DNA of 42,888 nucleotides, from the NCBI GenBank assembly GCA_013336285.1, contig JAAXTX010000007.1, forward strand, positions 1 to 42,888, read 5' to 3'. Made by a program: the position numbers and the translations under genes. This document shows, piece after piece, positions 21,960-28,774 of the stretch. The notes beneath the pieces are model-generated. The model was not told the DNA's origin. It did not search any database and worked only from the letters and a program-made list of their open reading frames with translations. The stretch is from Candidatus Moraniibacteriota bacterium. Its GTDB lineage: Bacteria; Patescibacteriota; Minisyncoccia; Moranbacterales; UBA1568. Every line of letters starts with the position of its first letter. Positions within the stretch are counted from its first letter, which is position 1.

Positions 21960-21990
21960 ATACACAGTATATCAGAATTTGAACGCACCG

Positions 21991-22014
21991 TGTCAGAAAA
22001 AGGGAGTCAGGTAC
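21991..22014 (-). repeat. Right boundary sequence of the defence island (inverted copy of 17016-17037)
   Basis: Reverse complement begins GTACCTGACTCCCTTTTTCT. Opposite orientation to the left copy, 5 kb away. Confidence 0.6.
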
Positions 22015-22021
22015 ATTTCCA

Positions 22022-22056
22022 TGGTTCATATCATCATACTCCCTCCGAGGATGTCG
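22022..22056. repeat. Repeat family R2, copy 3 (5' part only)
   Basis: GTTCATATCATCATACTCCC and a following GATGTCGAAA match the left end of copy 2 (20859 onward). The rest is absent. Confidence 0.65.
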
Positions 22057-22088
22057 AAAAGGAGGACTAAATGAGCCATATCGGTACC

Positions 22089-22114
22089 AAAAGAGCGTCA
22101 TAAGACGCTCTTTT
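22089..22114 (-). terminator. Terminator of the 165-aa orphan, symmetrical
   Basis: AAAAGAGCGTC-ATAA-GACGCTCTTTT, a perfect 11-bp stem flanked by A and T runs, usable in both directions. Confidence 0.85.
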
Positions 22115-22149
22115 ACACACGAACCGATCGGATTGATGTCGACTCCGAG

Positions 22150-22647
22150 TTACAACAATTTCACCTTTGAGAATTCCCCTCCGTCGCCGATACGGCCCTT
22201 GCCGATGATCCTTATCGTGATCTGCTCGCCGGTCTTCGCGTCTATTCCGAAAAACGTGGCCGGACCGGGACCGCGAAGCATTCTCACCGGACCCGAAAGC
22301 GGGATCTGCGAAGCTCCTCCGCCCGGACCGGTCTGCCAACCGATGCGCCACCGTGTTTCCCGTTCCGGCGCGAGTACGACGTAGTCCCGCCAACCGCCGA
22401 AAACCGGTATATGGAAGCGGACACCCGTCCGTCCCGGCAACGCGTCCGGTATCGGGTCCGTCTCCACCGCCATTTCGTGATCAAGATTCCGGAACGCTTC
22501 CGGCAGGATATGCACGTTGTTCCACTGATGCGTCCACTGCGGCGACTCGCGGAACGTACCGGATACGAGGTACATGAGCGGCAACATGAGCAGGTCGCCG
22601 AATCTGGAGAGCGGACCCTGCGGATTTATGTTCCATTTCTTCTTCAT
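22150..22647 (-). CDS. Hypothetical protein, 165 aa (paralogue of 5344-5844)
   Basis: Paralogue of the 166-aa protein at 5344-5844, aligned over its whole length: LYLVSGTFRESPQ-like block near residue 25, PVFGGWRDYVVLAPE, RIGWQTGPG, LSGPVRMLRGPG, FGIDAKTGEQITI and GKGRIGDGGEFSK at the end. The function is unknown. The conserved Gly-rich beta pattern suggests a barrel. ATG at 22647 without a good Shine-Dalgarno. Another ATG seventeen bases upstream is in a different frame. Followed by a strong terminator. Confidence 0.75.
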   Translation of the reverse strand: MKKKWNINPQGPLSRFGDLLMLPLMYLVSGTFRESPQWTHQWNNVHILPEAFRNLDHEMAVETDPIPDALPGRTGVRFHIPVFGGWRDYVVLAPERETRWRIGWQTGPGGGASQIPLSGPVRMLRGPGPATFFGIDAKTGEQITIRIIGKGRIGDGGEFSKVKLL

Positions 22648-22714
22648 ACGCCGGCGTATTCATGATATTTCTTCCCGTGTGATCGATCCCGCCGTCCATG
22701 GAGATATAGGCGAG

Positions 22715-22978
22715 CTACAAAAGGCCGCCTGCCCTCAGTATTCCCACCAATCCGACCATGATCCAGAAAATATTCAGCAACGAATAAGCATGGTCCTTTT
22801 TCAATACGGAACACCAGGACAATATTATCGCATCGGTCGTATTGAAGATCCAGACGAACATGAACGGGCTTTGCGGTCCGAGCCAACTGACGATCGAGAA
22901 GCTGGTAATCCGCATCAGGACGCCGATCATCTCGATTATCTTGATGTTCTTCAGGATAAATTCATTGAGTTTTGTCAT
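22715..22978 (-). CDS. Small membrane protein, 87 aa
   Basis: Three hydrophobic segments (about 15-31, 36-56 and 65-84) with short charged loops (VLKKDHAY). The sequence FMFVWIFNTTDAIILSW followed by LLNIFWIMVGLVGILR resembles small bacterial membrane proteins with three helices such as semi-SWEET or PnuC fragments, but no signature motif allows a firm call. No Shine-Dalgarno is visible before the ATG. An AGCCGA/TCGGCT hairpin lies just upstream. It follows the YdeI/DUF1801 gene on the same strand after 36 bp, so it may be cotranscribed with it. Confidence 0.6.
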   Translation of the reverse strand: MTKLNEFILKNIKIIEMIGVLMRITSFSIVSWLGPQSPFMFVWIFNTTDAIILSWCSVLKKDHAYSLLNIFWIMVGLVGILRAGGLL

Positions 22979-23014
22979 AGCGGCAGCCGAGGTAATCGGC
23001 TTTTTAGAAATATT

Positions 23015-23596
23015 TCACTTCCCCTTCCAGACCATGTTCATATACCGGTCGCCGCGCTTGAGCTCGGAAAGCATCTGGGAGAGGCGCTTTTGTTTCGTTT
23101 CGTCGCGCTTGGCGCGGTTGATCCAGGAAAGATAGTCGTTTCGCTGATAGGGCGGGCGGGCCGCGTAGGCATCCGCGAGCTTGTTTCGGACGAGTTCCGC
23201 ACGGACGAATACGGGCATTTTCTGCCGGGGCCGCTTCAGCGTCTTCTTGGCGACATGATCGTTCGTGCGCATGCCGGCCTTGACGAGCTTTCGTATCAGC
23301 GCGATCGGAAGATCCTCGTTAAGCGGAAATCGGATGGTCGCCTTCGCTGTCCCATACCTTTCCAACTCTTTCCGATGTTGTTCGATGACGGAAGGCGCCA
23401 GATACAGCCCGATATGGCTTTTCGAGAGTCGGAAGTACGCCAATCGCCCATGGTATCCGTAGTACGGGATGCCATAGCTGATACGCTCCTGTGCCTCCGG
23501 CGCGACGCTCTTGATGATGTCCCGAAGCGTTCGCAGCTTCGGCTGCGCTTCCTTGGGGACGGACACGATATATTCTTTTACGCCTCGCGGTTTCAT
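23015..23596 (-). CDS. DUF1801/YdhG-like protein with a C-terminal YdeI/OmpD-associated region
   Basis: The N-terminal domain (about 1-115) has the DUF1801 pattern: VKEYIVSVPKEAQPKLRTLRDIIKSVAPEAQERISYGIPYYGYHG, in part, then the strand block LAYFRLSKSHIGLYLAP and GTAKATIRFPLNEDLP. This is the frataxin-like fold of Bacillus YdhG, proposed as an iron carrier. The C-terminal part (LADAYAARPPYQRNDYLSWINRAKRDETKQKRLSQMLSELKRGDR) is the YdeI/OmpD-associated segment, which in other proteins ends in a helical pair. The combination is known in bacterial genomes. The cellular role is unclear. Start at 23596 chosen as the first Met before the conserved part. Confidence 0.8.
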   Translation of the reverse strand: MKPRGVKEYIVSVPKEAQPKLRTLRDIIKSVAPEAQERISYGIPYYGYHGRLAYFRLSKSHIGLYLAPSVIEQHRKELERYGTAKATIRFPLNEDLPIALIRKLVKAGMRTNDHVAKKTLKRPRQKMPVFVRAELVRNKLADAYAARPPYQRNDYLSWINRAKRDETKQKRLSQMLSELKRGDRYMNMVWKGK

Positions 23597-23647
23597 ATGA
23601 TGAAAGATTGAAAGAAGGACAAATTTCCAAATTTCAATATCAATACT

Positions 23648-23795
23648 ACATTTATCTGTCTTTGCGAGGGCGTACCCGCCCGCGGCAATCCAGTCACGTC
23701 GTTCGCGAACGACGGTGACCAGTACTCATGCCCTGGACCGCCACGAATTTCGAATACGAAATCCTCGCGGAGACGAAAAAAATGGGACGCCCGAA
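23648..23795. repeat. Imperfect long inverted repeat (REP-like element)
   Basis: Left arm contains GCGAGGGCG...GCGGCAATCCAG (about 23657-23692). Right arm contains CTGGACCGCC...ATCCTCGCGG (about 23734-23776). The arms are partly complementary with several mismatches. A centre CACGTCGTTCGCGAACGACG holds a smaller hairpin. The GCGGCAATCCAG / CTGGAYYGCC pair is the kind seen in dispersed bacterial repeats. This fills the gap between two genes. Confidence 0.4.
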
Positions 23796-23810
23796 ACCCT
23801 GGAAAACATT

Positions 23811-24293
23811 CTACCCTTCGTAGGCGCGTTTCAATTCCGCGATATCGATCTTGATCATATTGAGCATGGCCTCCATGACCCGAGACGCTTTGATCGGGTC
23901 CGGATCGCGCAAGAGTTCGTCGAGGATCGTCGGTACGATCTGCCACGAGACCCCGTACTTATCCTTGAGCCATCCGCACTGCACCTCGGTTCCCCCCTCG
24001 GAGAGTTTTTCCCAAAAATAGTCGACTTCTTTCTGATCCGCACAATTCACGACGAGCGAAATGGCTTCCGTGAACGGAAACATGGGACCACCGTTGAGCA
24101 CCATGAATTCCTGTCCGTCGAGACGGAACGTTCCGGAAAGAAAACTGCCCTCCGGACGACCGGAAACCTTGGCGCTGGACGCATCGTACCTTGTAGAGAG
24201 ACCGATACTCGAATTCCCGAAAACGGACGTATAAAAGCGGATCGCCTCTTCGCCATTGTCATTGAACCACAGACAAGGGGTTATTTTTTGCAT
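23811..24293 (-). CDS. PhnB-like VOC superfamily protein
   Basis: 160 residues. ITPCLWFNDNGEEAIRFYTSVFGNSSI at the start, FRLDGQEFMVLNGGP in the middle, then SLVVNCADQKEVDYFWEKLSEGGTEVQCGWLKDKYGVSWQIVPTIL, in part. This is the PhnB/3-demethylubiquinone-9 methyltransferase-like glyoxalase fold (PF06983). Family members are widespread and mostly of unknown activity. The usual metal ligands of other VOC enzymes are not conserved in this branch. A TATAAT element (24361-24366) lies about 70 bp upstream, with no convincing -35 or Shine-Dalgarno. Confidence 0.85.
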   Translation of the reverse strand: MQKITPCLWFNDNGEEAIRFYTSVFGNSSIGLSTRYDASSAKVSGRPEGSFLSGTFRLDGQEFMVLNGGPMFPFTEAISLVVNCADQKEVDYFWEKLSEGGTEVQCGWLKDKYGVSWQIVPTILDELLRDPDPIKASRVMEAMLNMIKIDIAELKRAYEG

Positions 24294-24465
24294 ACGATGT
24301 ATGAAACGGATGAAGCGTGACGTTGATACGGGTCGGACGCCCTTCCTATGTTCATTAGATTATACTCCCATGTTTGAAAATCTGGAAAATTACTCACTTA
24401 TTCCGATTCGCTTCTCGCCGCACTGCAAAAATGACGGAAAGTCATGAAAAAATGATCGATTTTCA

Positions 24466-24501
24466 ATAAAAAAGAGTCGCAGGGCATGCCATACGACTCT
24501 T
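24466..24501 (-). terminator. Terminator of the 140-aa gene
   Basis: AAGAGTCG/CGACTCTT stem followed by TTTTATTG on the minus strand. Confidence 0.8.
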
Positions 24502-24534
24502 GCGTTATATCTCGTGGCCCGTCACGACAACCGT

Positions 24535-24957
24535 TTACGATTGAATGGCCTGCTGCTCGATCGGATCGATCTCATACACCGTGCAACCGCCCTCATCAAG
24601 CGCTATGCATTTGTATCGCCCGTCCTCAGGTTTTTCCAGAAGTGACTCGGCGATATCGGGCAATAGTTTCGCGATATCCTCGCAGATCGGGAAAAATGCG
24701 GTGCCTCTCGCGATCGGCTCCTGGCCCATGTCACGGAACCGTTGCCAATCCTCACCGGGCATCAGGGCATCGACAAGCGGACGCCAATGGCTGTCGACCT
24801 GTATGCACACGACGACCGCCTGTTCGTTCGACAGTCCCCGTACGTGCTTGGCGCGATATGCGAAATGTCGCAACCTTTCGATACTGTCTTCTACCATCGC
24901 ATGACGTTTCTTGCCGGCATCAGACAAATCTTCCCCGTCGGTATATTGCAGACTCAC
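24535..24957 (-). CDS. Hypothetical protein, 140 aa
   Basis: Unrecognised. Helical N-terminal part (GKKRHAMVEDSIERLRHFAYRA), an alpha/beta core with AVVVCIQVDSHWRPLVDALMPGEDWQRFRDMGQEP, then GTAFFPICEDIAKLLPDIAESLL and a beta-hairpin C-terminus (KCIALDEGGCTVYEI). No membrane segment. Start is GTG at 24957 with GAGGAGG 5 nt upstream. Own promoter with a palindrome at the -10 and own terminator. Confidence 0.7.
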   Translation of the reverse strand: MSLQYTDGEDLSDAGKKRHAMVEDSIERLRHFAYRAKHVRGLSNEQAVVVCIQVDSHWRPLVDALMPGEDWQRFRDMGQEPIARGTAFFPICEDIAKLLPDIAESLLEKPEDGRYKCIALDEGGCTVYEIDPIEQQAIQS

Positions 24958-25018
24958 GCGTTCCTCCTCGTTTGTTTGGTTAGTAGATCGGAAAATAGAT
25001 GAAAATTTTCAAACGCAT

Positions 25019-25052
25019 CGGAAAAGTATCATTTTCCGACATTGATCGTCAA
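25019..25052 (-). promoter_or_regulatory. Promoter and overlapping palindrome of the 140-aa gene
   Basis: TTGACG (25047-25052), spacer 16, GATACT (25025-25030). The palindrome CGGAAAA-GTATCA-TTTTCCG (25019-25038) covers the -10, a likely operator. Confidence 0.55.
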
Positions 25053-25133
25053 CGGAACCTTGAAATTCCGCATGCGATCGTATCGGTCATAAAACCCCTT
25101 TTCGACGTATGACGGAGCTTGTCCGATCGATGC

Positions 25134-25415
25134 TCACATTTTTTTCAACAGCATATCGATCGCCTGTTCCGGAGGCAGGGTCATCGCTTTTTCCATGGTA
25201 CGCTCTTGCTCCTCGCGTTTTCTCCGCATATCTCGCTCAAACGAGTTCTTTTCCGAAAAGAGCGCGTACAATTGCATCGCGAAGCCGATAACGGCCAACG
25301 CGATTGTGACGATTGTGGAATAATACCGGTCCACATGCAGTACCATGAGAATCCCCGACACCGGAAATACGGCAATAAGTAACGCCGTTCCTTTCATAAA
25401 CAGATGACGCATCAT
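25134..25415 (-). CDS. Small membrane protein with cytoplasmic coiled coil, 93 aa
   Basis: Two closely spaced hydrophobic segments (about 8-26 and 33-53) form a helical hairpin. A charged coiled coil follows (SEKNSFERDMRRKREEQERTMEKA). The C-terminal segment LPPEQAIDMLLKKM is amphipathic. The layout is like small membrane adaptors or toxin-like membrane peptides, but no family is recognised. AAGGAG precedes two adjacent ATG codons. A promoter with an operator-like palindrome suggests tight control. Confidence 0.7.
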   Translation of the reverse strand: MMRHLFMKGTALLIAVFPVSGILMVLHVDRYYSTIVTIALAVIGFAMQLYALFSEKNSFERDMRRKREEQERTMEKAMTLPPEQAIDMLLKKM

Positions 25416-25454
25416 TTGTTCTCCTTTTTTAACGAATATTGATCAATACATGAA

Positions 25455-25472
25455 CTATTGCAATTACAATAG
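25455..25472 (-). promoter_or_regulatory. Operator-like palindrome in the promoter of the 93-aa membrane protein
   Basis: CTATTG-CAATTA-CAATAG, symmetrical at 16 of 18 positions, covers the -10 element. Confidence 0.55.
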
Positions 25473-25494
25473 CATAATATATGTGTAATGTCAA
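25466..25494 (-). promoter_or_regulatory. Promoter of the 93-aa membrane protein gene
   Basis: TTGACA (25489-25494), 17-bp spacer, TATTGT (25466-25471). Confidence 0.7.
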
Positions 25495-25670
25495 TATTTT
25501 GAATATGTCAAAAATTCAGCAACATATTCTACATTTTCGTGTCGCGTAATCCGCAACCCGGGAACATAACACGCGGTCAAAAAACTGTAAACCGTCCGGG
25601 TATACCGATCGGAGCCCGATTCCGAACAGACACGGAAACGACGGTTTCCGGATGCCGATATGCGTGGGAT

Positions 25671-25700
25671 AAAAAACGGCCCCTGATAGTTTCAGGGGCC
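25671..25700 (-). terminator. Terminator of the 521-aa gene
   Basis: GGCCCCTGA/TCAGGGGCC, a perfect 9-bp stem, followed by GTTTTTTATCC on the minus strand. Confidence 0.85.
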
Positions 25701-25712
25701 TCGCGTTTTTCG

Positions 25713-27278
25713 CTATGGACGGAAATGCGCGATCACTTCCACCTTGTCTCCGAGAAGCGCCTGCAGGAACGCGGCAGCCTGCTTCACGTCTTCGTTCGCG
25801 GGCGTGTAACTGCCGGATTCGCCGTTGATGTGGATCTTGAACTTCACGGTACCGCCGGCATCGCACCGTTCCCCCCAGCCTTCCCCGGCGAATCGCACCT
25901 CCTTTTCATAGCCGGAAAGGATCAGATGTTTCGTCATGATCCAATCGGCGAGGTCGTTGCCGACGTGTATCGGCGTGATGACGACCCGGCTGCCTCGCTT
26001 GCTGTTCGATCCACAGATGACGATATTCTGTTTGAGCATCGTCTTACCGTCGGCATCGAGAGGAAGCATGTCGAGCAGCTGCTTGGCGGTGAATTCCTCT
26101 TCCTTGTCGAATTCCATGGCAAGATGATTCCGAAGAAACCCTACCATCGGCTTCGAGAAGGCGACCGACTTCGCCCGGTTGGCGACGCCCTTCACTTTTT
26201 CTCCTTCCCGGTGATACTTGTCCGGAAGATTCTTCGGCAGATAATCATCGACCCGCAGATCGGCGCTTGCCGGAACGATCTCATGCAGGATATGCTGCAC
26301 GCCGGTCAATTTCCGGACAAGGGCACCGAACGTACTCGGCCTCGAACTCCGGTACATCGCCGTATGCGTCAGATCTTCCTCGAATGCGGGAGCGGGAGGC
26401 TTCGGTTCGGCCTTGAGAACTTTCTTCACGTTGGCGATATCCTGTCCGGACATCCCTTTTTCATCGCCGCCACATGATTTCCCGACCACGCGGACGGGAC
26501 TAGCGAGCACTTTCCTATTGACCGAGTCGAAATGATGCTCAAGCGGGTACGACGTCGTATTCAGGATATCGAAGCGAACGTTTTCCCCTTCATGTTCCAA
26601 TCCCTGAACGACAATCCTGCGAAACAGCGAGTACGGCGACATTTCTTCCAGCTTCTTCCCACCGGACGTGAATCCCGCACCGTTCAGAAGATCGACGTTG
26701 GATTTGGCACAGCTGATACCCCGCTTCCCCACGATCTTCTTCATGGATTCGCGCAGGTCGGACAGCATCTTCGGGCTCGTATCCCGCAGGCGGATATAGA
26801 TACCCGACTGCACCTGGTCCGCCTTCGCGACCTGCGCCTTCTTCCGGTAGTACATGAAGGCGTCAAGTTTCTCGTACCCGTTCTTCCCGGACATGACGGT
26901 AAAGACGTTCGGAACACCGAAGCCGATGAATATCTCGTCCGTACCGGTGAAGAGCTGTTTCAGATGTACCATTTTCTTATCCTTCACGATATACTCCTCC
27001 AATCCGCCCGGATTTTCCGGTATCCTGCCGACATTCACGACGGTCTGTGTCGGCAAGTCATAAAGCGAATTGTGATACATCACCGATGGCGGACAGATCC
27101 CATACTGCGGATTCATCCGTTTCAGGCTCTCGATCTTCTCACGATCTTCAACTTCGACGGACACATCCTCGCCGTTTCTCAATTGTTCCAAGAACTGAGG
27201 ATAGCGAGAGGCAAGCTCCTTCAAAAGACTGATAAAACCCCGGCGACCTTCCGGCTTTTCAGACGATGTATCTTGCAT
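25713..27278 (-). CDS. Large hypothetical protein, 521 aa
   Basis: No family recognised, although it is one of the largest genes here. It is soluble, with no signal peptide or membrane helix. The N-terminal 60 residues are charged and helical. A central alpha/beta region (DEIFIGFGVPNVFTVMSGKNGYEKLDAFMYYRKKA) and a Pro-rich linker (LKAEPKPPAPAFEED, about residue 300) separate two halves. The C-terminal half has ITPIHVGNDLADWIMTKHLILSG and VKFKIHINGESGSYTPANEDVKQAAAFLQALLG. AAAGGAG lies 8 nt before the ATG. Own promoter and terminator. Its position next to a 301-aa orphan with similar control suggests they belong to the same kind of unit, not one operon. Confidence 0.75.
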   Translation of the reverse strand: MQDTSSEKPEGRRGFISLLKELASRYPQFLEQLRNGEDVSVEVEDREKIESLKRMNPQYGICPPSVMYHNSLYDLPTQTVVNVGRIPENPGGLEEYIVKDKKMVHLKQLFTGTDEIFIGFGVPNVFTVMSGKNGYEKLDAFMYYRKKAQVAKADQVQSGIYIRLRDTSPKMLSDLRESMKKIVGKRGISCAKSNVDLLNGAGFTSGGKKLEEMSPYSLFRRIVVQGLEHEGENVRFDILNTTSYPLEHHFDSVNRKVLASPVRVVGKSCGGDEKGMSGQDIANVKKVLKAEPKPPAPAFEEDLTHTAMYRSSRPSTFGALVRKLTGVQHILHEIVPASADLRVDDYLPKNLPDKYHREGEKVKGVANRAKSVAFSKPMVGFLRNHLAMEFDKEEEFTAKQLLDMLPLDADGKTMLKQNIVICGSNSKRGSRVVITPIHVGNDLADWIMTKHLILSGYEKEVRFAGEGWGERCDAGGTVKFKIHINGESGSYTPANEDVKQAAAFLQALLGDKVEVIAHFRP

Positions 27279-27335
27279 CGTTATGTCTCCTTTTTCTATT
27301 TATTAAGGTTTGAAATCAATTTTTTCCGACTGATT

Positions 27336-27364
27336 AATATAACTTATTTTTATTTTTTTGTCAA
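27336..27364 (-). promoter_or_regulatory. Promoter of the 521-aa gene
   Basis: TTGACA (27359-27364), 17-bp A-rich spacer, TATATT (27336-27341). Confidence 0.8.
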
Positions 27365-27395
27365 TCCTTCGTGATGCCTCAAAACTCTATTAGGG

Positions 27396-27428
27396 TAAAT
27401 AAAAGGACCTGCAAGATTTTGCAGGCCC
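27396..27428 (-). terminator. Terminator of the 301-aa gene
   Basis: GGCCTGCAA/TTGCAGGTCC stem followed by TTTTATTT on the minus strand. Confidence 0.8.
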
Positions 27429-27478
27429 ATGTTTGCTTTCCATCCGGATTGCCGTCAACGACCAGCCGATTTACCTCA

Positions 27479-28384
27479 TTACATATCTTCGAAACCGCTT
27501 GTAGCCTTCCAGGAATCCCGTCCGGCCATCGTCGGCGCAAGCGGCAATGTCGATTCACCCTGCGTCATCCAGACAAGGAAGGGCCGATCGACAACATAGG
27601 CGTTCTTGAGCGTAAAGCTTACCCCTCGCATCACGATTCCGGTAGCTACCTTCGCCCGCGCACCCTTGTCGTTCATGCGGAGTTTGAACCGCTGAATGGC
27701 CTCGGATACGGACCATTCATTACCGGATTCATCAACCGTACCCATGCCAATGAGAAAGCTAAGATCCGGTTCTATATCCATATCCACCATCGGAATTTTC
27801 ACCGAGGTGTAAGAGTGGGCCAGGGATTTCCGGTTCCGCATGAGGTCGAAAACCGAACAGGCCATGTCGAATGCCGTTTCCGGAACCGCGTTCGGGATAT
27901 GCAACCAGAGAGAGTCACCGGTCTTGGTTTTCAGGCGAAGGAGCGGGGCGATATTACCGGGAACTTCGAACGCTTCAAATGCATCCTTCTTGATCTCGAA
28001 TCCGGGGTACTTCGTACCTGCCGAATCTATGTCACACTTCTCTCCGGTTTCGACCCATTCGATCAGCATGTCGAGAATCGATGCGACGCCGATACCGCCG
28101 TTCAGCGCATCGAACATCGGACCGAAGCCGTTCTCGGCAAGGAAAGTGTTGAGAACGTCGGCATCGGTTGCGGCCTTCGCCTTCAGGCTGTGAAGTCCTT
28201 CGAGCTGATCACGAAACAAGGCGTACAACGCGATCAGTCGCTTTTGTGGCTGATTCTTAGCCTGCCAGATACGACCCTGACCGAGGTATGCCCGCTCCAG
28301 CTCAAGCAATGCCCGCATGATAGTTACGAAATCAAGCGCCATGGTCGGCGCACCGTTTGTTTGAGAACTAGCTAAAATGCCCAT
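27479..28384 (-). CDS. Hypothetical protein, 301 aa, with serpin-like C-terminal region (tentative)
   Basis: The C-terminal part reads VKIPMVDMDIEPDLSFLIGM, then RFKLRMNDKGARAKVATGIVM, then a gap and VDRPFLVWMTQ. This order (strand, hinge with small residues, variable loop, D-x-PF-x-x-hydrophobic) resembles the reactive-centre loop and last strands of serpins. The N-terminal 150 residues (ALDFVTIMRALLELERAYLGQG) do not show the usual serpin helices clearly, and the length is short for a serpin (350-400). I call it serpin-like with low confidence, otherwise unknown. Start at 28384 with AAAGGAG 8 nt upstream. A longer frame upstream would run into the promoter palindrome. Confidence 0.6.
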   Translation of the reverse strand: MGILASSQTNGAPTMALDFVTIMRALLELERAYLGQGRIWQAKNQPQKRLIALYALFRDQLEGLHSLKAKAATDADVLNTFLAENGFGPMFDALNGGIGVASILDMLIEWVETGEKCDIDSAGTKYPGFEIKKDAFEAFEVPGNIAPLLRLKTKTGDSLWLHIPNAVPETAFDMACSVFDLMRNRKSLAHSYTSVKIPMVDMDIEPDLSFLIGMGTVDESGNEWSVSEAIQRFKLRMNDKGARAKVATGIVMRGVSFTLKNAYVVDRPFLVWMTQGESTLPLAPTMAGRDSWKATSGFEDM

Positions 28385-28425
28385 GTGTTTTGCTCCTTTT
28401 TTTAGGATTTTTCTTATTATTAAGG

Positions 28426-28441
28426 CGTTGGTCAACCAACG
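28426..28441 (-). promoter_or_regulatory. Operator-like palindrome downstream of the 301-aa gene promoter
   Basis: CGTTGGT-CA-ACCAACG, perfect 7-bp arms, at about the transcription start or just after it. Typical of a repressor site. Confidence 0.6.
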
Positions 28442-28445
28442 TAAT

Positions 28446-28474
28446 ATAGTAACACTATCGGTTAGTTATGTCAA
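28446..28474 (-). promoter_or_regulatory. Promoter of the 301-aa gene
   Basis: TTGACA (28469-28474), 17-bp spacer, TACTAT (28446-28451). The remainder of the gene-free stretch up to 28716 shows no convincing gene. Confidence 0.75.
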
Positions 28475-28716
28475 CTATTCTTTAAATTATTCGTCCCTGG
28501 TTCGGAATACGAAAAGAAAAGGTTGAAACGGATATTTCATTGCATTCCTGAGAACGATGAAGGGCTCGCTTCGACCAGATGTCCCTGATACGTTCAACGC
28601 ACGTGGCAGAAGATCGAAATACGCGATCTTCACTGTAACTTGATCCAGCAACGGGTAAGCGGCGCCTGAAGTCCTATTTGCTACCGGGGATATTCGATCC
28701 GCACATCCGAAGATAT

Positions 28717-28752
28717 AAAAAAAGCGGATGTCGGCAAACAGCCTCACCGCTT
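28717..28752 (-). terminator. Terminator of the 95-aa gene
   Basis: AAGCGG/CCGCTT outer stem with inner GGC/GCC pairing, followed by seven T on the minus strand. Confidence 0.75.
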
Positions 28753-28774
28753 CATATGTTTCAGCCTGAACCTT

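Noticed and set aside
22982-23005. AGCCGA-GGTAA-TCGGCT hairpin with TTTTT as a terminator
   Set aside because: The T-run is on the plus strand, where no gene precedes it. On the minus strand it lacks a U-tract.
28487-28747. 86-codon frame on the minus strand
   Set aside because: Its start lies inside the terminator hairpin of the preceding gene, it lacks a Shine-Dalgarno and the composition is not protein-like.
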